A stretch of DNA of 64,000 nucleotides from Alphaproteobacteria bacterium (GCA_030425925.1 JAUHZO010000004.1:186001-250000), one strand, 5' to 3'; positions 30,210 to 41,106 are shown, counted from the first letter of the stretch. The notes: generated by a model from the sequence alone, not told the origin. Program-made: numbers and translations.

Positions 30210-30895
30210 TCCTTCAGGCCTGCCTTGCCGCGCTGGCCCAGATGGGCGACGCGCGCTTTCGCGCGGTGCTGCTGCGCGGCATCGGGTTGACCGTCGCGCT
30301 GCTGTTTGGGCTGGGCGCCACGGTGGTCTGGGGGGTTGGCGCGCTGGTGGGCGACAGCGTGACCCTGCCCTGGATCGGCCCGGTGGGCTGGATCGACACG
30401 GTTTTCAGCTGGGCGGCGGTGCCGCTGATGCTGGTGCTGTCGGTGTTCCTGATGGTGCCGGTGGCCTCGGCCATCACCTCGATGTTCCTCGACGAGGTGG
30501 CCCAGGCGGTGGAGGACCGGCATTACCCGGCCCTGGGCGCGGCGACGCCCGTGCCTTTCGGCGACGCGCTGACCGACACCGTGGGCTTTCTGGGCACGCT
30601 GGTTGCGGCGAACCTGCTGGCGCTGGTGCTGTATCTGGTCTTTGCCCCCTTTGCGCCGCTGATATTCTGGGGCCTGAACGGGTTTCTTCTGGGCCGTGAA
30701 TATTTCACCCTGGCCGCCATCCGCCGTGTCGGACGGGCCGAGGCGCGCCGCCTGCGCCGCCGCCACCTGCTGACGGTCTGGGCCGCGGGCGTTCTGATGG
30801 CGGTGCCGCTGTCGGTGCCGGTGCTGAACCTGATGGTGCCGGTGCTGGGCGCGGCCACCTTCACCCATCTGTTCCACCGGCTGCCCCGGGGGTGA
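30206..30895 (+). CDS. EI24 domain membrane protein (CysZ-like)
   Basis: 229 residues with several long hydrophobic segments (GLTVALLFGLGATVVWGVGA, AAVPLMLVLSVFLMVPVASA, LVAANLLALVLYLVFAPFAP). FWGLNGFLLGREYFTLAAIR RVGRAEARRLRRRH is the EI24/CysZ signature. CysZ transports sulfate in some bacteria, but many EI24 proteins are uncharacterised. Start overlaps the nitroreductase stop. Confidence 0.88.
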   Translation: MILQACLAALAQMGDARFRAVLLRGIGLTVALLFGLGATVVWGVGALVGDSVTLPWIGPVGWIDTVFSWAAVPLMLVLSVFLMVPVASAITSMFLDEVAQAVEDRHYPALGAATPVPFGDALTDTVGFLGTLVAANLLALVLYLVFAPFAPLIFWGLNGFLLGREYFTLAAIRRVGRAEARRLRRRHLLTVWAAGVLMAVPLSVPVLNLMVPVLGAATFTHLFHRLPRG

Positions 30896-30958
30896 CCCGT
30901 TCTGACCCGCAGTGGTGCGGGCCCTGATCGCCACCACACTGCCCCGGGGGGCGGTGTT

Positions 30959-31246
30959 TCAGTCCCCGGTCGGCGGGGCCATGATGTTGAACATCCAGCC
31001 GTCGATGTCGCGCACCGTGATCACCTCGAACACGATGATCGAGGCGATCACGATCCAGAGCACCACCGAAATCGCGGTGGTGATCCAGGCCTTGCGGCGC
31101 AGGTTGTGCACCGCCGGGCTCCCGGCATGGGTGCCAGGCACGACCTCGCCCACATCCCCCTGCGTCTGCAGGCGGATGGGAATCACCACGAGAAAGGTCA
31201 TGAACCAGATGACCGCAAACAGCACGAGGGCCGAGGTGATGCCCAT
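30959..31246 (-). CDS. DUF1467 family membrane protein
   Basis: 95 residues. Two hydrophobic helices (ALVLFAVIWFMTFLVVIPIR and TTAISVVLWIVIASIIVFEV) flank QTQGDVGEVVPGTHAGSPA, the conserved DUF1467 loop. Found mainly in alphaproteobacteria, commonly next to methylmalonyl-CoA epimerase as here; function unknown. Its start is coupled to the mce stop. Confidence 0.92.
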   Translation of the reverse strand: MGITSALVLFAVIWFMTFLVVIPIRLQTQGDVGEVVPGTHAGSPAVHNLRRKAWITTAISVVLWIVIASIIVFEVITVRDIDGWMFNIMAPPTGD

Positions 31247-31650
31247 CAGACCTGCTCCAGTTCCACGAGGCAGCCGTTGAAATCCTTGGGGTGCAGGAAC
31301 AGCACCGGCTTGCCATGGGCCCCGATCTTGGGCTCGCCATCCCCCAGCACGCGGGCACCGGTCGCTTTCAGATGGTCGCGCGCGGCAAGGATGTCTTCGA
31401 CCTCGTAACAGACATGGTGGATGCCGCCCGAGGGGTTCTTTTCAAGAAAGCCGCGGATCGGCGAGGCCTCGCCCAGCGGGTAGAGCAGTTCGATCTTGGT
31501 ATTGGGCAGCTCGATGAACACCACGGTGACGCCGTGATCGGGTTCGTCCTGCGGAGCGCCCACACTGGCCCCCAGCGCGTCGCGATATTGCGCCGCGGCG
31601 GCCTCGAGGTCGGGCACGGCGATGGCGACATGGTTCAGACGTCCGATCAT
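31246..31650 (-). CDS. mce: Methylmalonyl-CoA epimerase
   Basis: 134 residues of the glyoxalase/vicinal-oxygen-chelate fold: MIGRLNHVAIAVPDLEAAAA, HGVTVVFIELPNTKIELLYP, NPSGGIHHVCYEVEDILAAR and PKIGAHGKPVLFLHPKDFNG CLVELEQ. The metal ligands His, Gln/Glu, His and Glu are in place. It interconverts (S)- and (R)-methylmalonyl-CoA in propionyl-CoA assimilation and the ethylmalonyl-CoA route. Confidence 0.96.
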   Translation of the reverse strand: MIGRLNHVAIAVPDLEAAAAQYRDALGASVGAPQDEPDHGVTVVFIELPNTKIELLYPLGEASPIRGFLEKNPSGGIHHVCYEVEDILAARDHLKATGARVLGDGEPKIGAHGKPVLFLHPKDFNGCLVELEQV

Positions 31651-31782
31651 GGCGGTCTCCTTCTTGCAGCGTTTCTGCGGTTATGTCGCGCGTCCGGGCT
31701 CCGGGCAAGCCGGTGCGGCCTTTAACCGCTTGTTAGCCTTGTGCTGCGCAATCTGACTCGTGCAGCCGAAACGGAGGGGATG

Positions 31783-32499
31783 ATGGACGATACGGACCTG
31801 AGGCACATGCATCTGCAACCAACCGCCACACGGCCGCTGCTGGGGCTGACGGTCCTTGTGGTCGAGGACAGCCGCTATGCCTGCGATGCCATGCGGCTCT
31901 TGTGCCTGCGCTCGGGCGCGCGGATCCGGCGGGCCGATTGCCTGAAATCCGCGCGGCGCCATCTCGAGGTCTACCGTCCCAGCGTCGCCATCGTCGATCT
32001 GGGTCTGCCCGACGGGTCGGGTGCCGAACTGATCACCGAATTGCGGGATGCCATGCCGCGGGTCGAGGCGGTGCTGGGCACCAGCGGCGACAGCTTTGCC
32101 GAGGATGTGGCGCTTGCCGCGGGGGCGGACGGGTTTCTGGCCAAGCCGATCGAATCGGTGCTGACCTTCCAGTCGGTGATCCTCAGCGCGCTGCCGCCCG
32201 AACGCCAGCCCAACGGGCCACGGCTGGTCAGCGACGATCCAGTGATCCCCGATCCGCTGGCCTATCGCGACGACATGGCCCATGCCGCCGATCTGCTGGA
32301 CGGCCGCACGGATGAGCGCGCGCTGGATTACGTCACCCAGTTCCTGCGCGGCGTGGCCCGATCGGCCGGGGATGGTGCGCTGGCCAGTGCGGCAGAGGAG
32401 ATGGCCCAGCTGCGCGCCCATGGCCGGCCGCAACAGGCCACATTGGCGCGGCTCGCCGCCCTCGTGCAGGACCGCCTGACCGACCGCGTCGCGATCTGA
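31783..32499 (+). CDS. Response regulator receiver-domain protein
   Basis: 238 residues from ATG 31783, with GGAGGG just upstream. LLGLTVLVVEDSRYACDAMR starts a CheY-like receiver domain. The phosphoacceptor Asp is in VAIVDLGLPDGSG, and the conserved Lys in DGFLAKPIE. About 100 C-terminal residues (VIPDPLAYRDDMAHAADLLD...) are helical, without a recognised DNA-binding or enzymatic domain. It may act by protein contact in a phosphorelay. No kinase is nearby. Confidence 0.9.
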   Translation: MDDTDLRHMHLQPTATRPLLGLTVLVVEDSRYACDAMRLLCLRSGARIRRADCLKSARRHLEVYRPSVAIVDLGLPDGSGAELITELRDAMPRVEAVLGTSGDSFAEDVALAAGADGFLAKPIESVLTFQSVILSALPPERQPNGPRLVSDDPVIPDPLAYRDDMAHAADLLDGRTDERALDYVTQFLRGVARSAGDGALASAAEEMAQLRAHGRPQQATLARLAALVQDRLTDRVAI

Positions 32500-32507
32500 G
32501 CCGCGCT

Positions 32508-32564
32508 GGCAGAGTTTTCGACGAAAACTCTGCCCGACAGCAAAATCTTCTGCGAAGATTTTGC
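32508..32564. terminator. Paired palindromes between convergent genes
   Basis: GGCAGAGTTTTCGACGAAAA CTCTGCC (32508-32534) and GCAAAATCTTCTGCGAAGAT TTTGC (32540-32564) are two adjacent hairpins with A/T-rich arms. They lie between the convergent response-regulator and DUF1501 genes and could act as a bidirectional terminator. Same design as 18440-18484. Confidence 0.65.
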
Positions 32565-32584
32565 CACCCGCGCCCGGGGATCCG

Positions 32585-33808
32585 TCAGGCCAGAAGCCCC
32601 GGATCGGTGCCAAGCGACAGGCCGGGAAAGATGTCGCGTTCGATCACGCCGGCCTCCAGCCCGAACATCCCGCGGATCAGCCACCCGGCATGGGCGCGGA
32701 CATCGCGTGTCGGCATCAGGTCGCGCCGTGCGTACAGGTCGCTTTCCGCCAGCCCGGGCCAGTCGGCATGGACCCGCCCGCCGCGCATCGCGCCGCCGGC
32801 CAGCAGCATCGCGCCGCCGGTGCCGTGATCGGTGCCGCGTGTGCCATTCATCCGCGCCGTCCGACCGAATTCCGTCATCGCCACCACGACGGTGCGCTGC
32901 CAGACCGGCCCTGGCAACTCGGCCTGTAGCGTCAGCAGCGTGTCGCTCAGGCGCGACAGAGCCCGCCCCAGCCCGCGCGCCTGGTCGTTATGGGTGTCCC
33001 AGCCGTTGATGGAAAACGCGGCCACCCGGGCCTCTTCCTTCAGCCGGGCCGCCACGAACTCGGCCAGCCGGGTTTCTGCCCCGGGCTGGCGCGAGGCGCG
33101 CATGTCTTCGCGCATCATGGCCATCATCTCGGCCTGGCCGCCGCCGACCGCCAGTGCATCGCCGTCGGAATCCGCCAGCTGGTAGGCTTCGGCCAGCGCC
33201 GCCGCCATGGCCGGATCGTCGCGCATCACCATCTCGGCCAGGTTCAGCGCCTGCGGGCTCAGCGCCAGATCGGCCTCGGGCGTCCAGCGCCCCACCGGCG
33301 CGGACCCGGCCAGGATCGACAGCGCGTCGCTGCCCACCGCATAGGCGGTCTGGGTGCCGGCACCCGGCATGTGCTGCAGCATCCGGTTCAGCCAGCCATC
33401 CCGTGTCAGCCCGTTCGACAGATCGGCGATGCCGGCCTCCAGGATGTCCTGGCCGTCGAAATGGCTGCGCTTGTCGCGATAGGGGGTCGACACCGCATGC
33501 GCCGCCGCCAGATGCCCCTCGCGCCAGAGCGGGAGCAACGGGCGAAGCGCCGGGTGCAGGGCGTGAAACCCGTCCAGGTCGACATGTCCGTCGCCGCCGA
33601 TCTGCACGTCGGGGCGCAACGCCGCAAAGCCCGGATCGCCATACGGTGCCAGCGCGGCCAGCCCGTCCATCCCGCCGCGCAGCAGGATCACCACCAGCCG
33701 GTGGTCGCCGGGCGTGGCGGCAAAGGTGACCGGCGTCACCAGCGGGCTGGCCGCCAGCGAACAGCCGACAAGCGCAGAGCGGGTCAGAAAGGCACGGCGA
33801 TTGAGCAT
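32585..33808 (-). CDS. DUF1501 domain protein, exported
   Basis: 407 residues from ATG 33808. The start MLNRRAFLTRSALVGCSLAA carries a twin-arginine-like RRAFL motif and hydrophobic stretch, so it is probably exported folded. The body has LVVILLRGGMDGLAALAPYG, YRDKRSHFDGQDILEAG, INGWDTHNDQ and VVVAMTEFGRTARMNGTRGT DHG, the DUF1501 (sulfatase-like fold) signatures. Function is unknown. It follows its DUF1800 partner by one base; the pair is widespread. Confidence 0.92.
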   Translation of the reverse strand: MLNRRAFLTRSALVGCSLAASPLVTPVTFAATPGDHRLVVILLRGGMDGLAALAPYGDPGFAALRPDVQIGGDGHVDLDGFHALHPALRPLLPLWREGHLAAAHAVSTPYRDKRSHFDGQDILEAGIADLSNGLTRDGWLNRMLQHMPGAGTQTAYAVGSDALSILAGSAPVGRWTPEADLALSPQALNLAEMVMRDDPAMAAALAEAYQLADSDGDALAVGGGQAEMMAMMREDMRASRQPGAETRLAEFVAARLKEEARVAAFSINGWDTHNDQARGLGRALSRLSDTLLTLQAELPGPVWQRTVVVAMTEFGRTARMNGTRGTDHGTGGAMLLAGGAMRGGRVHADWPGLAESDLYARRDLMPTRDVRAHAGWLIRGMFGLEAGVIERDIFPGLSLGTDPGLLA

Positions 33809-33809
33809 C

Positions 33810-35195
33810 TCACATCCTCTGGAAGGCAGGTGAAGCCAGCACCAGCCCGACCCCGTCCGAGCGGGTTTCGGCGGCGCGGGCGGCAAAGCGCACCGCGTCG
33901 GGGGCGCGCGGCCCCAGCGCGGTTTCGACGAAGTCGCGGGGATCCGGCAGGTCGGGCTGCAATTGCCGCGGCACCGTCACCGCCCATTGCAACCGCGCCG
34001 ACAGGCCTTGCGGCGTGATCCAGGCTGAATCCGCCTCGTCCAGACCGTCCGGCCCGTTGGGGCGCTGCCAGATATGGCCCATCAGCCGCAGCGGCTCGTA
34101 CACCCGCACCAGGAACTGGCGCTCATTATAGCCCAGAAGCACCTCGGGCGGGATCGCCAGCGCCCGGCAGGCGCTGCTCATGAATTCGAAGGGCAGCTTG
34201 ACGTTCGGTGCGTCCGTCGCCCAGGCCGCCGGATGATACAGCAGCGCGGCATAGACCCGCGACAGATCGCCCTTGCTGTCCAGATAGGCCGTCTCCATCG
34301 CGGCGATCAGCGCCGGATCGGGCTGGTCCGACACGAAATGCACCGCCAGTTTCCACGCCAGGTGCCGCGCCGTGGCGGGGTGCCGGGCCAGATCGCGCAG
34401 CACGGCCTTGATGTCGCGGATATGCGGGGCGTCGCCGCCATAGCTCTTGCCCAGCACCGTCTCGGCACCGGGTTCGGCCAGGTCCCTCTTGAAATGCCGC
34501 CCCACGCGGGGATGCAGCGTCAGCCCGGTCAGCAGCTCGGCCAGTTCGCGCACGTCGGTCTGGGTGTAGGGGCCGTCCACGCCCAGCGTGTGCAGTTCGA
34601 GAATTTCGCGCGCCAGGTTCTCGTTCAGACCCACCTTGCCGTTGGCGCGCTGCGCCCGCTCCGAATTCGGCCCGACCGAGCGTTCCTGATCGAGGTAATG
34701 CACCATCAGCGGATGGGTCACCGCCTCGAACAGCAAAGCCTCGAACCGGCCCGCCAGATGCGGCCGTATCGCGCTTTCGGTATAGGGCGAGGTGGCCCGG
34801 CGGATCAGCCCGCGCTTGCCGGTGGCGGTGAAGTGATCGGCCCAGAAGCCCTCCAGCCGCTCGCGGAACGGAGTTTCGGAATAGGTGCGGCGCAGCAGAT
34901 GCGCTGCCATCCAGCGCCAGTGATCCTGTCGCGCGATGCGGTTCTGCACCTGCAGTTCCTTGCGGATGGCCTCGAAATCCGGCGTACCGCGCGCCTTGCG
35001 GCGCTCCTTCACCTTTTCGGTGCGCCAGGCCATGCGGTCGAGAAAGGTCTCGAACGGCTCGATGGGAAAGCGGCCGGCCATGGCGTCGGGGGCAGAAAGC
35101 CCGGCCAGCATTGCCTCGGGACCTGCCGGTGCAGCGAGGGCGGGCGCACGCCCGCAGCCAAAGCGGATCTCGGCAAGAATCGGGTCGAACGGCAT
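33810..35195 (-). CDS. DUF1800 domain protein
   Basis: 461 residues. LAEIRFGCGRAPALAAPAGP, the central FWADHFTATGKRG, then GLNENLAREILELHTLGVDG PYTQTDVRELAELLTG and KLAVHFVSDQPDPALIAAME are DUF1800 signatures. No clear signal peptide is visible. Works with the DUF1501 protein in an unknown process; homologous pairs occur in many phyla. First gene of a two-gene operon. Confidence 0.92.
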   Translation of the reverse strand: MPFDPILAEIRFGCGRAPALAAPAGPEAMLAGLSAPDAMAGRFPIEPFETFLDRMAWRTEKVKERRKARGTPDFEAIRKELQVQNRIARQDHWRWMAAHLLRRTYSETPFRERLEGFWADHFTATGKRGLIRRATSPYTESAIRPHLAGRFEALLFEAVTHPLMVHYLDQERSVGPNSERAQRANGKVGLNENLAREILELHTLGVDGPYTQTDVRELAELLTGLTLHPRVGRHFKRDLAEPGAETVLGKSYGGDAPHIRDIKAVLRDLARHPATARHLAWKLAVHFVSDQPDPALIAAMETAYLDSKGDLSRVYAALLYHPAAWATDAPNVKLPFEFMSSACRALAIPPEVLLGYNERQFLVRVYEPLRLMGHIWQRPNGPDGLDEADSAWITPQGLSARLQWAVTVPRQLQPDLPDPRDFVETALGPRAPDAVRFAARAAETRSDGVGLVLASPAFQRM

Positions 35196-35412
35196 TCGGG
35201 CCTCGCAAAGCAGATGACGTGCCGCTTATGTAGGGCCTTGCCCCGGCCACTGCACTGATTCCGTTGCAGCGCCCCTGGGCGACAGGCGGCAGACCGCGCA
35301 TTCCGCTTGCAGTTGGCGGCGTGTCCAGGGCCTTTCACAAGGCGCGCCGGACACGCGCGGCAGTGGTCAACGCTATGTTGGTCGCGACGTCACCGCCCGG
35401 GCATCTGCCGTG

Positions 35413-37197
35413 TCACCCGTCCTGCGGGATCACCCTCAGCGACAGTTCCATCAGCTGGTCCGAAGACGGCTCCGACGGGGCGCCCATCATCAGGTCTTCG
35501 GCGCGCTGGTTCATCGGGAACATGATGACCTCGCGGATGTTCGTGGTGCCGGCCAGCAGCATCACGATCCGGTCGATGCCCGCCGCGCAGCCGCCATGCG
35601 GCGGGGCGCCGTACTGGAACGCGTTGTAAAGCCCGCCAAAGCGCGCCTTGACCTCGTCCTCGCCATAACCCGCGATTTCGAAGGCCTTCAGCATCACCTC
35701 CGGCTTGTGGTTGCGGATCGCGCCCGAGACCAGTTCGTAGCCGTTGCAGGCCAGATCGTACTGGAACCCGCGCACCGCCAGAGGATCTCCCTGCAACGCC
35801 TCCATGCCGCCTTGCGGCATGGAGAAGGGGTTGTGTTCAAAGTCGATCTCGCCGGTTTCCTCGTCTTTCTCGTAGATCGGGAAATCCACGATCCAGGCAA
35901 AGGCATAGCGGTCCTGATCGGTCAGCCCCAGCTCTTCGCCGATCACGTCGCGCGCCTTGGCGGCGACGCGCTGGAAGCTGGCAGGCTTTCCGCCGAGGAA
36001 AAACGCTGCGTCACCGACACCAAGGCCCAGCTGCTGGCGGATCGCTTCGGTGCGTTCGGTACCGATGTTCTTGGCCAGGGGGCCGGCCGCCTCCATCTCG
36101 CCATTGGCCTCGCGCCAGAAGATGTACCCCATCCCCGGCAGGCCCTCTTTCTGCGCGAAAGCGTTCATCCGGTCGCAGAATTTGCGCGAGCCGCCGGTGG
36201 GCGCGGGGATGGCGCGGACCTCGGTGCCCTCTTGCTCCAGCAGCTTGGCAAAGATCGCAAAGCCGGAGCCGCGGAAATGTTCGGAGCAGTCCTGCATCTC
36301 GATCGGGTTGCGCAGGTCGGGCTTGTCGGTGCCGTATTTCAGCGCGGCCTCGGCATAGGGGATCTGCGGCCAGCTGTCCGGCGCGTCCACCTTCTTGCCG
36401 CCGCCGAACTCTTCGAACACGCCCGCAATCACCGGGCTGACCGTGTCGAACACGTCCTGCTGGGTGACAAAGGACATCTCCATGTCGAGCTGGTAGAAAT
36501 CCGTGGGCGAGCGGTCGGCGCGCGGGTCCTCGTCGCGGAAGCAGGGCGCGATCTGGAAATACTTGTCAAAGCCCGACACCATGATCAGCTGCTTGAACTG
36601 CTGCGGGGCCTGAGGGAGCGCATAGAACTTGCCCGGATGCAGGCGCGACGGCACCAGGAAGTCGCGCGCGCCCTCGGGGCTCGAGGCGGTGATGACCGGG
36701 GTCTGAAACTCGCGAAAGCCCTTGTCCCACATGCGCTTGCGGATCGAGGCCACGACGTCCGAGCGCAGGGTCATGTTGTGCTGCATCGCCTCGCGCCGCA
36801 GGTCGAGATAGCGATAGCGCAGGCGGGTTTCCTCGGGGTATTCCTGATCGCCGAAGACCATCAACGGCAGTTCCGACGCCTGCCCCAGCACCTCCATGTC
36901 GCGGATGAAGACCTCGATCTCGCCGGTGGGCAGCTTGGGGTTGATCAGGCTTTCGTCGCGCGCCTTCACCTCGCCGTCGATCCGGATGCACCATTCGCTG
37001 CGCACCTTCTCGACCTCGGCAAAGACCGGGCTGTCGGGATCGCACAGCACCTGGGTCATGCCGTAATGGTCGCGCAGGTCGATGAACAGCACGCCGCCAT
37101 GGTCGCGGATGCGGTGCACCCAGCCCGAAAGGCGGACGGTCTGACCCACATGGGTCTTGTTCAGCTCGGCGCAGGTCTGGCTGCGATAGGCATGCAT
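35413..37197 (-). CDS. aspS: Aspartate-tRNA ligase (AspS)
   Basis: 594 residues from ATG 37197 ([20 protein letters not shown]), the usual AspS start; the upstream extension to 37242 is rejected. An OB-fold anticodon domain ([20 protein letters not shown]) leads to class II motif 2 ([24 protein letters not shown]), a bacterial GAD insertion, and motif 3 ([16 protein letters not shown]). The length fits the bacterial type. Whether it also charges tRNA-Asn cannot be told here. Confidence 0.98.
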   Translation of the reverse strand: MHAYRSQTCAELNKTHVGQTVRLSGWVHRIRDHGGVLFIDLRDHYGMTQVLCDPDSPVFAEVEKVRSEWCIRIDGEVKARDESLINPKLPTGEIEVFIRDMEVLGQASELPLMVFGDQEYPEETRLRYRYLDLRREAMQHNMTLRSDVVASIRKRMWDKGFREFQTPVITASSPEGARDFLVPSRLHPGKFYALPQAPQQFKQLIMVSGFDKYFQIAPCFRDEDPRADRSPTDFYQLDMEMSFVTQQDVFDTVSPVIAGVFEEFGGGKKVDAPDSWPQIPYAEAALKYGTDKPDLRNPIEMQDCSEHFRGSGFAIFAKLLEQEGTEVRAIPAPTGGSRKFCDRMNAFAQKEGLPGMGYIFWREANGEMEAAGPLAKNIGTERTEAIRQQLGLGVGDAAFFLGGKPASFQRVAAKARDVIGEELGLTDQDRYAFAWIVDFPIYEKDEETGEIDFEHNPFSMPQGGMEALQGDPLAVRGFQYDLACNGYELVSGAIRNHKPEVMLKAFEIAGYGEDEVKARFGGLYNAFQYGAPPHGGCAAGIDRIVMLLAGTTNIREVIMFPMNQRAEDLMMGAPSEPSSDQLMELSLRVIPQDG

Positions 37198-37321
37198 GTG
37201 TCGGGCCCTTTGCATGATCTCGGAGGTCACGCGCCGATACACAGGTGATGGGCGGTGAAGTCAAGGGAAGGGCCGGTTTTTGGCGCAAAGGCCCCGCGTG
37301 CCGCACTGCGGCGCATGGGGC

Positions 37322-37349
37322 TTGAACGTGCCCGGCGCATCTCTATAAC
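37322..37349 (+). promoter_or_regulatory. Candidate carB promoter
   Basis: TTGAAC (37322-37327), 16 bp, TATAAC (37344-37349), 110 bp before carB. Confidence 0.5.
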
Positions 37350-37398
37350 CCGGGTCAATTTGCGGGCGGGGCGCAACTCTGCGCCCCGCTGCCGCTTG

Positions 37399-37441
37399 CT
37401 GCCCTGACACAGTTGCCCTGACACACTGTTGCCCTGACACA
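37399..37441 (+). repeat. Three direct repeats in the carB leader
   Basis: The 13-mer TTGCCCTGACACA (first copy starts CTG) occurs three times at 37399, 37413 and 37429. It lies between the promoter-like site and the carB start. Confidence 0.7.
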
Positions 37442-37459
37442 CAGACCACGAGGTTTCAC

Positions 37460-40400
37460 ATGCCCAAGCGCACCGATATCAACTCCATCATGATCATCGG
37501 CGCAGGGCCCATCGTGATCGGGCAGGCCTGCGAGTTCGACTATTCCGGCGCGCAGGCCTGCAAGGCGCTGAAGGAAGAGGGCTATCGCGTCATCCTGGTC
37601 AACTCCAACCCGGCAACGATCATGACCGATCCGGGGCTGGCGGACGCCACCTATATCGAACCGATCACGCCCGAAGTGGTGGCCAAGATCATCGAAAAGG
37701 AACGCCCCGACGCGCTGCTGCCCACCATGGGCGGGCAGACCGGGCTGAACACCTCCTTGGCGCTCGAAGAGATGGGCGTGCTGGAGAAATTCGGCGTCGA
37801 GATGATCGGCGCACGGCGCGAGGCCATCGAGATGGCCGAAGACCGCAAGCTGTTCCGCGAGGCGATGGACCGGATCGGGCTGGAAAACCCCAAGGCCACC
37901 ATCGTCACCGCGCCCAAGCGCGCCGACGGCAAGCGCGATCTGGACGCAGGCGTGCAGCTGGCGCTGGACGCGCTGGACGGGATCGGCCTGCCCGCCATCA
38001 TCCGCCCGGCCTTTACCCTTGGGGGGACCGGGGGCGGGGTCGCCTATAACCGCGACGACTACCTGCATTACTGCCGCTCGGGCATGGACGCCTCGCCGGT
38101 GGGGCAGATCCTGGTGGACGAGAGCCTGCTGGGCTGGAAGGAATTCGAGATGGAGGTGGTCCGCGACAAGGCAGACAACGCGATCATCGTCTGCGCCATC
38201 GAGAACGTCGATCCGATGGGCGTGCATACCGGCGATTCGATCACCGTGGCCCCGGCGCTGACGCTGACCGACAAGGAATACCAGATCATGCGCAACGGCT
38301 CCATCGCCGTGCTGCGCGAGATCGGGGTAGAGACCGGCGGATCGAACGTGCAATGGGCCGTGAACCCCGAAACCGGCCGCATGGTTGTGATCGAGATGAA
38401 CCCACGGGTGTCGCGCTCCTCGGCGCTGGCGTCCAAGGCCACGGGCTTCCCCATTGCCAAGATCGCCGCCAAGCTGGCCGTGGGTTACACGCTGGACGAG
38501 CTCGACAACGACATCACAAAGGTCACCCCCGCCAGCTTCGAGCCGACGATCGACTATGTCGTGACCAAGATCCCGCGCTTTGCCTTCGAGAAGTTCCCAG
38601 GTTCCACACCGCACCTGACCACCGCGATGAAATCCGTCGGCGAAGCCATGGCCATCGGCCGGACGATCCACGAATCGCTGCAAAAGGCGCTGGCCTCGAT
38701 GGAGACGGGTCTGACCGGCTTTGACGATATCGCGATCCCCGGCGTTGCCCCCGGTCCGCTGGACGATGCCGCCCGCGCCGCCATCGTCAAGGCGCTGTCA
38801 GAGGCCACGCCCGACCGCCTGCGCGTGATCGCGCAGGCGATGCGGCACGGGTTGAGCGATGACGAGATCAACGCGGTCACCTCTTTCGACCCCTGGTTCC
38901 TGGCGCGCATCCGCGAGATCGTCGACGCCGAGGACGCCGTGAGGCGAGCGGGCCTCCCGCTCGACGAACAGGGCCTGCGCGACCTCAAGATGATGGGCTT
39001 CACCGATGCCCGCCTCGCCAGGCTCACCGGCCGGGACGAAGGCCAGGTGCGCCGCGCGCGCCACAATCTGGGCGTCACCGCCGCCTTCAAGCGGATCGAC
39101 ACCTGCGCCGCCGAGTTCGAGGCGCAGACCCCCTACATGTACTCCACCTACGAGGCCCCGATGATGGGCGAGGTCGAATGCGAGGCGCGGCCCAGCGCCC
39201 GCAAGAAGGTGGTCATCCTGGGCGGCGGCCCGAACCGCATCGGGCAGGGGATCGAGTTCGACTATTGCTGCTGTCATGCCTGCTTTGCCCTGACGGATGC
39301 GGGCTACGAGACCATCATGGTCAACTGCAACCCCGAAACCGTCAGCACCGACTACGACACCTCGGACCGGCTCTACTTCGAACCTCTGACCTTCGAGCAC
39401 GTGATGGAGATCCTGCGCGTCGAACAGTCGAACGGCACGCTGCACGGCGTCATCGTCCAGTTCGGCGGGCAGACGCCGCTGAAGCTGGCCAACGCCCTGC
39501 ATGACGAAGGCATCCCGATCCTCGGCACCACGCCCGATGCCATCGACCTCGCCGAAGATCGCGAACGCTTTCAGGCGCTGGTCAACCAGTTGGGCCTGAA
39601 ACAGCCGCGCAACGGCATCGCCTCCACCGACGCCCAGGCGCTGGCCATCGCCGAAGAGATCGGCTTCCCGCTGGTCATCCGCCCGTCTTACGTTCTGGGC
39701 GGCCGCGCGATGGAGATCGTGCGCGACATGGACCAACTGGAACGCTACATCTCGCAGGCCGTGGTGGTGTCGGGCGACAGCCCGGTCTTGCTGGACAGCT
39801 ATCTCTCCGGCGCTACCGAACTGGACGTGGACGCGCTCTGTGATGGCACGCAGGTCCATGTGGCGGGCATCATGCAGCATATCGAAGAGGCCGGTGTGCA
39901 TTCCGGCGACAGCGCCTGTTCCTTGCCGCCCTATTCACTGTCGGACACGCTGATCGCCGAGATCACCCGCCAGACCGAAGCCCTGGCCCGCGCGCTGAAC
40001 GTGGTCGGCCTGATGAACGTGCAATTCGCCATCAAGGATGACGAGATCTACCTTATCGAGGTGAACCCGCGCGCCTCGCGCACCGTGCCCTTCGTCGCCA
40101 AGGCCACCGACAGCGCCATCGCCTCCATCGCCGCCCGCGTCATGGCCGGAGAGCCGCTGTCCACCTTCCCCCTGCGCGCGCCCTATCCCGAGAAGGCCGA
40201 TTACGACACCACCCTGCCGCTCGCCGATCCTCTGACGCTGGCCGACCCGAACATGCCGTGGTTCAGCGTGAAGGAAGCCGTGCTGCCCTTCGCCCGCTTC
40301 CCCGGCGTCGACACGCTTCTGGGGCCGGAGATGCGCTCCACCGGCGAGGTGATGGGCTGGGACCGCTCCTTCCCGCGCGCCTTCCTCAAGGCGCAGATGG

Positions 40401-40813
40401 GGGCCGGAACGCACCTGCCCACGTCCGGCGCGGTCTTCCTGTCGATCAAGGACGACGACAAGACGCCCCTGCTGATCGAAACCGCCCGCACCCTGACGGA
40501 TCTGGGCTTTGCACTGGTCGCCACCTCTGGCACCGCGGATTTCCTGGAGGCCGAGGGGCTGGCCTGCGCGCGGGTCAAGAAGGTCTACGAAGGCCGCCCC
40601 AACATCGTCGACCTGATGAAGGACGGCCGCATCCACCTGGTGATGAACACCACCGAAGGCACCGCCGCCGTCGCCGACAGCCGCGAAATCCGCTCCGTCG
40701 CTTTGTACGACAAGATCCCCTACTTCACGACCGCCGCCGGAGCACATGCCGCGGCGCAGGCGATGAAGGCGCGGGAAGAGGGAGAGTTGGTGGTGAAGCC
40801 GTTGCAAGGGTGA
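37460..40813 (+). CDS. carB: Carbamoyl-phosphate synthase large subunit (CarB)
   Basis: 1117 residues. Makes carbamoyl phosphate from bicarbonate, ATP and ammonia supplied by CarA, for arginine and pyrimidines. Two ATP-grasp halves are visible: [20 protein letters not shown] with [14 protein letters not shown], then [21 protein letters not shown] with [16 protein letters not shown]. An oligomerisation segment lies between them and an MGS-like allosteric domain ends the protein ([20 protein letters not shown]). carA is not in the window. Confidence 0.98.
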   Translation: MPKRTDINSIMIIGAGPIVIGQACEFDYSGAQACKALKEEGYRVILVNSNPATIMTDPGLADATYIEPITPEVVAKIIEKERPDALLPTMGGQTGLNTSLALEEMGVLEKFGVEMIGARREAIEMAEDRKLFREAMDRIGLENPKATIVTAPKRADGKRDLDAGVQLALDALDGIGLPAIIRPAFTLGGTGGGVAYNRDDYLHYCRSGMDASPVGQILVDESLLGWKEFEMEVVRDKADNAIIVCAIENVDPMGVHTGDSITVAPALTLTDKEYQIMRNGSIAVLREIGVETGGSNVQWAVNPETGRMVVIEMNPRVSRSSALASKATGFPIAKIAAKLAVGYTLDELDNDITKVTPASFEPTIDYVVTKIPRFAFEKFPGSTPHLTTAMKSVGEAMAIGRTIHESLQKALASMETGLTGFDDIAIPGVAPGPLDDAARAAIVKALSEATPDRLRVIAQAMRHGLSDDEINAVTSFDPWFLARIREIVDAEDAVRRAGLPLDEQGLRDLKMMGFTDARLARLTGRDEGQVRRARHNLGVTAAFKRIDTCAAEFEAQTPYMYSTYEAPMMGEVECEARPSARKKVVILGGGPNRIGQGIEFDYCCCHACFALTDAGYETIMVNCNPETVSTDYDTSDRLYFEPLTFEHVMEILRVEQSNGTLHGVIVQFGGQTPLKLANALHDEGIPILGTTPDAIDLAEDRERFQALVNQLGLKQPRNGIASTDAQALAIAEEIGFPLVIRPSYVLGGRAMEIVRDMDQLERYISQAVVVSGDSPVLLDSYLSGATELDVDALCDGTQVHVAGIMQHIEEAGVHSGDSACSLPPYSLSDTLIAEITRQTEALARALNVVGLMNVQFAIKDDEIYLIEVNPRASRTVPFVAKATDSAIASIAARVMAGEPLSTFPLRAPYPEKADYDTTLPLADPLTLADPNMPWFSVKEAVLPFARFPGVDTLLGPEMRSTGEVMGWDRSFPRAFLKAQMGAGTHLPTSGAVFLSIKDDDKTPLLIETARTLTDLGFALVATSGTADFLEAEGLACARVKKVYEGRPNIVDLMKDGRIHLVMNTTEGTAAVADSREIRSVALYDKIPYFTTAAGAHAAAQAMKAREEGELVVKPLQG

Positions 40814-41052
40814 GGTTATCGTTGAGTTAACGATATCTTGGCTTAATATAGCGCTCAGGCGATGAAGGACTGGCACAAACTCAAGCCAGAGCTGTTCACA
40901 AAACGGCCATACTACCTGCCGGGATGTGACACCTGGTTGCAAGCTCAACGATTTCTTCGGTGGTCTTTCCAGCAAGGGGCAAAATCATACTCCAAATGTG
41001 ACGGTTTTTCAGGGCATCTGCTGCTTAACACTTTTGCAAGAGGGGTTTGGAC

Positions 41053-41081
41053 TTGCAAGTGCGGGGTCAAAGACCTATACG
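41053..41081 (+). promoter_or_regulatory. Candidate rpsJ (S10 operon) promoter
   Basis: TTGCAA (41053-41058), 17 bp, TATACG (41076-41081). The same spacer and -10 occur before rpmC and rplO. Confidence 0.6.
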
Positions 41082-41106
41082 CGCCCAACGGTCCAACGAC
41101 CGTACC

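Noticed and set aside
37399-37441. CRISPR-like array
   Set aside because: Only three 13-bp units with 1-3 bp between them and no cas genes; treated as simple direct repeats.
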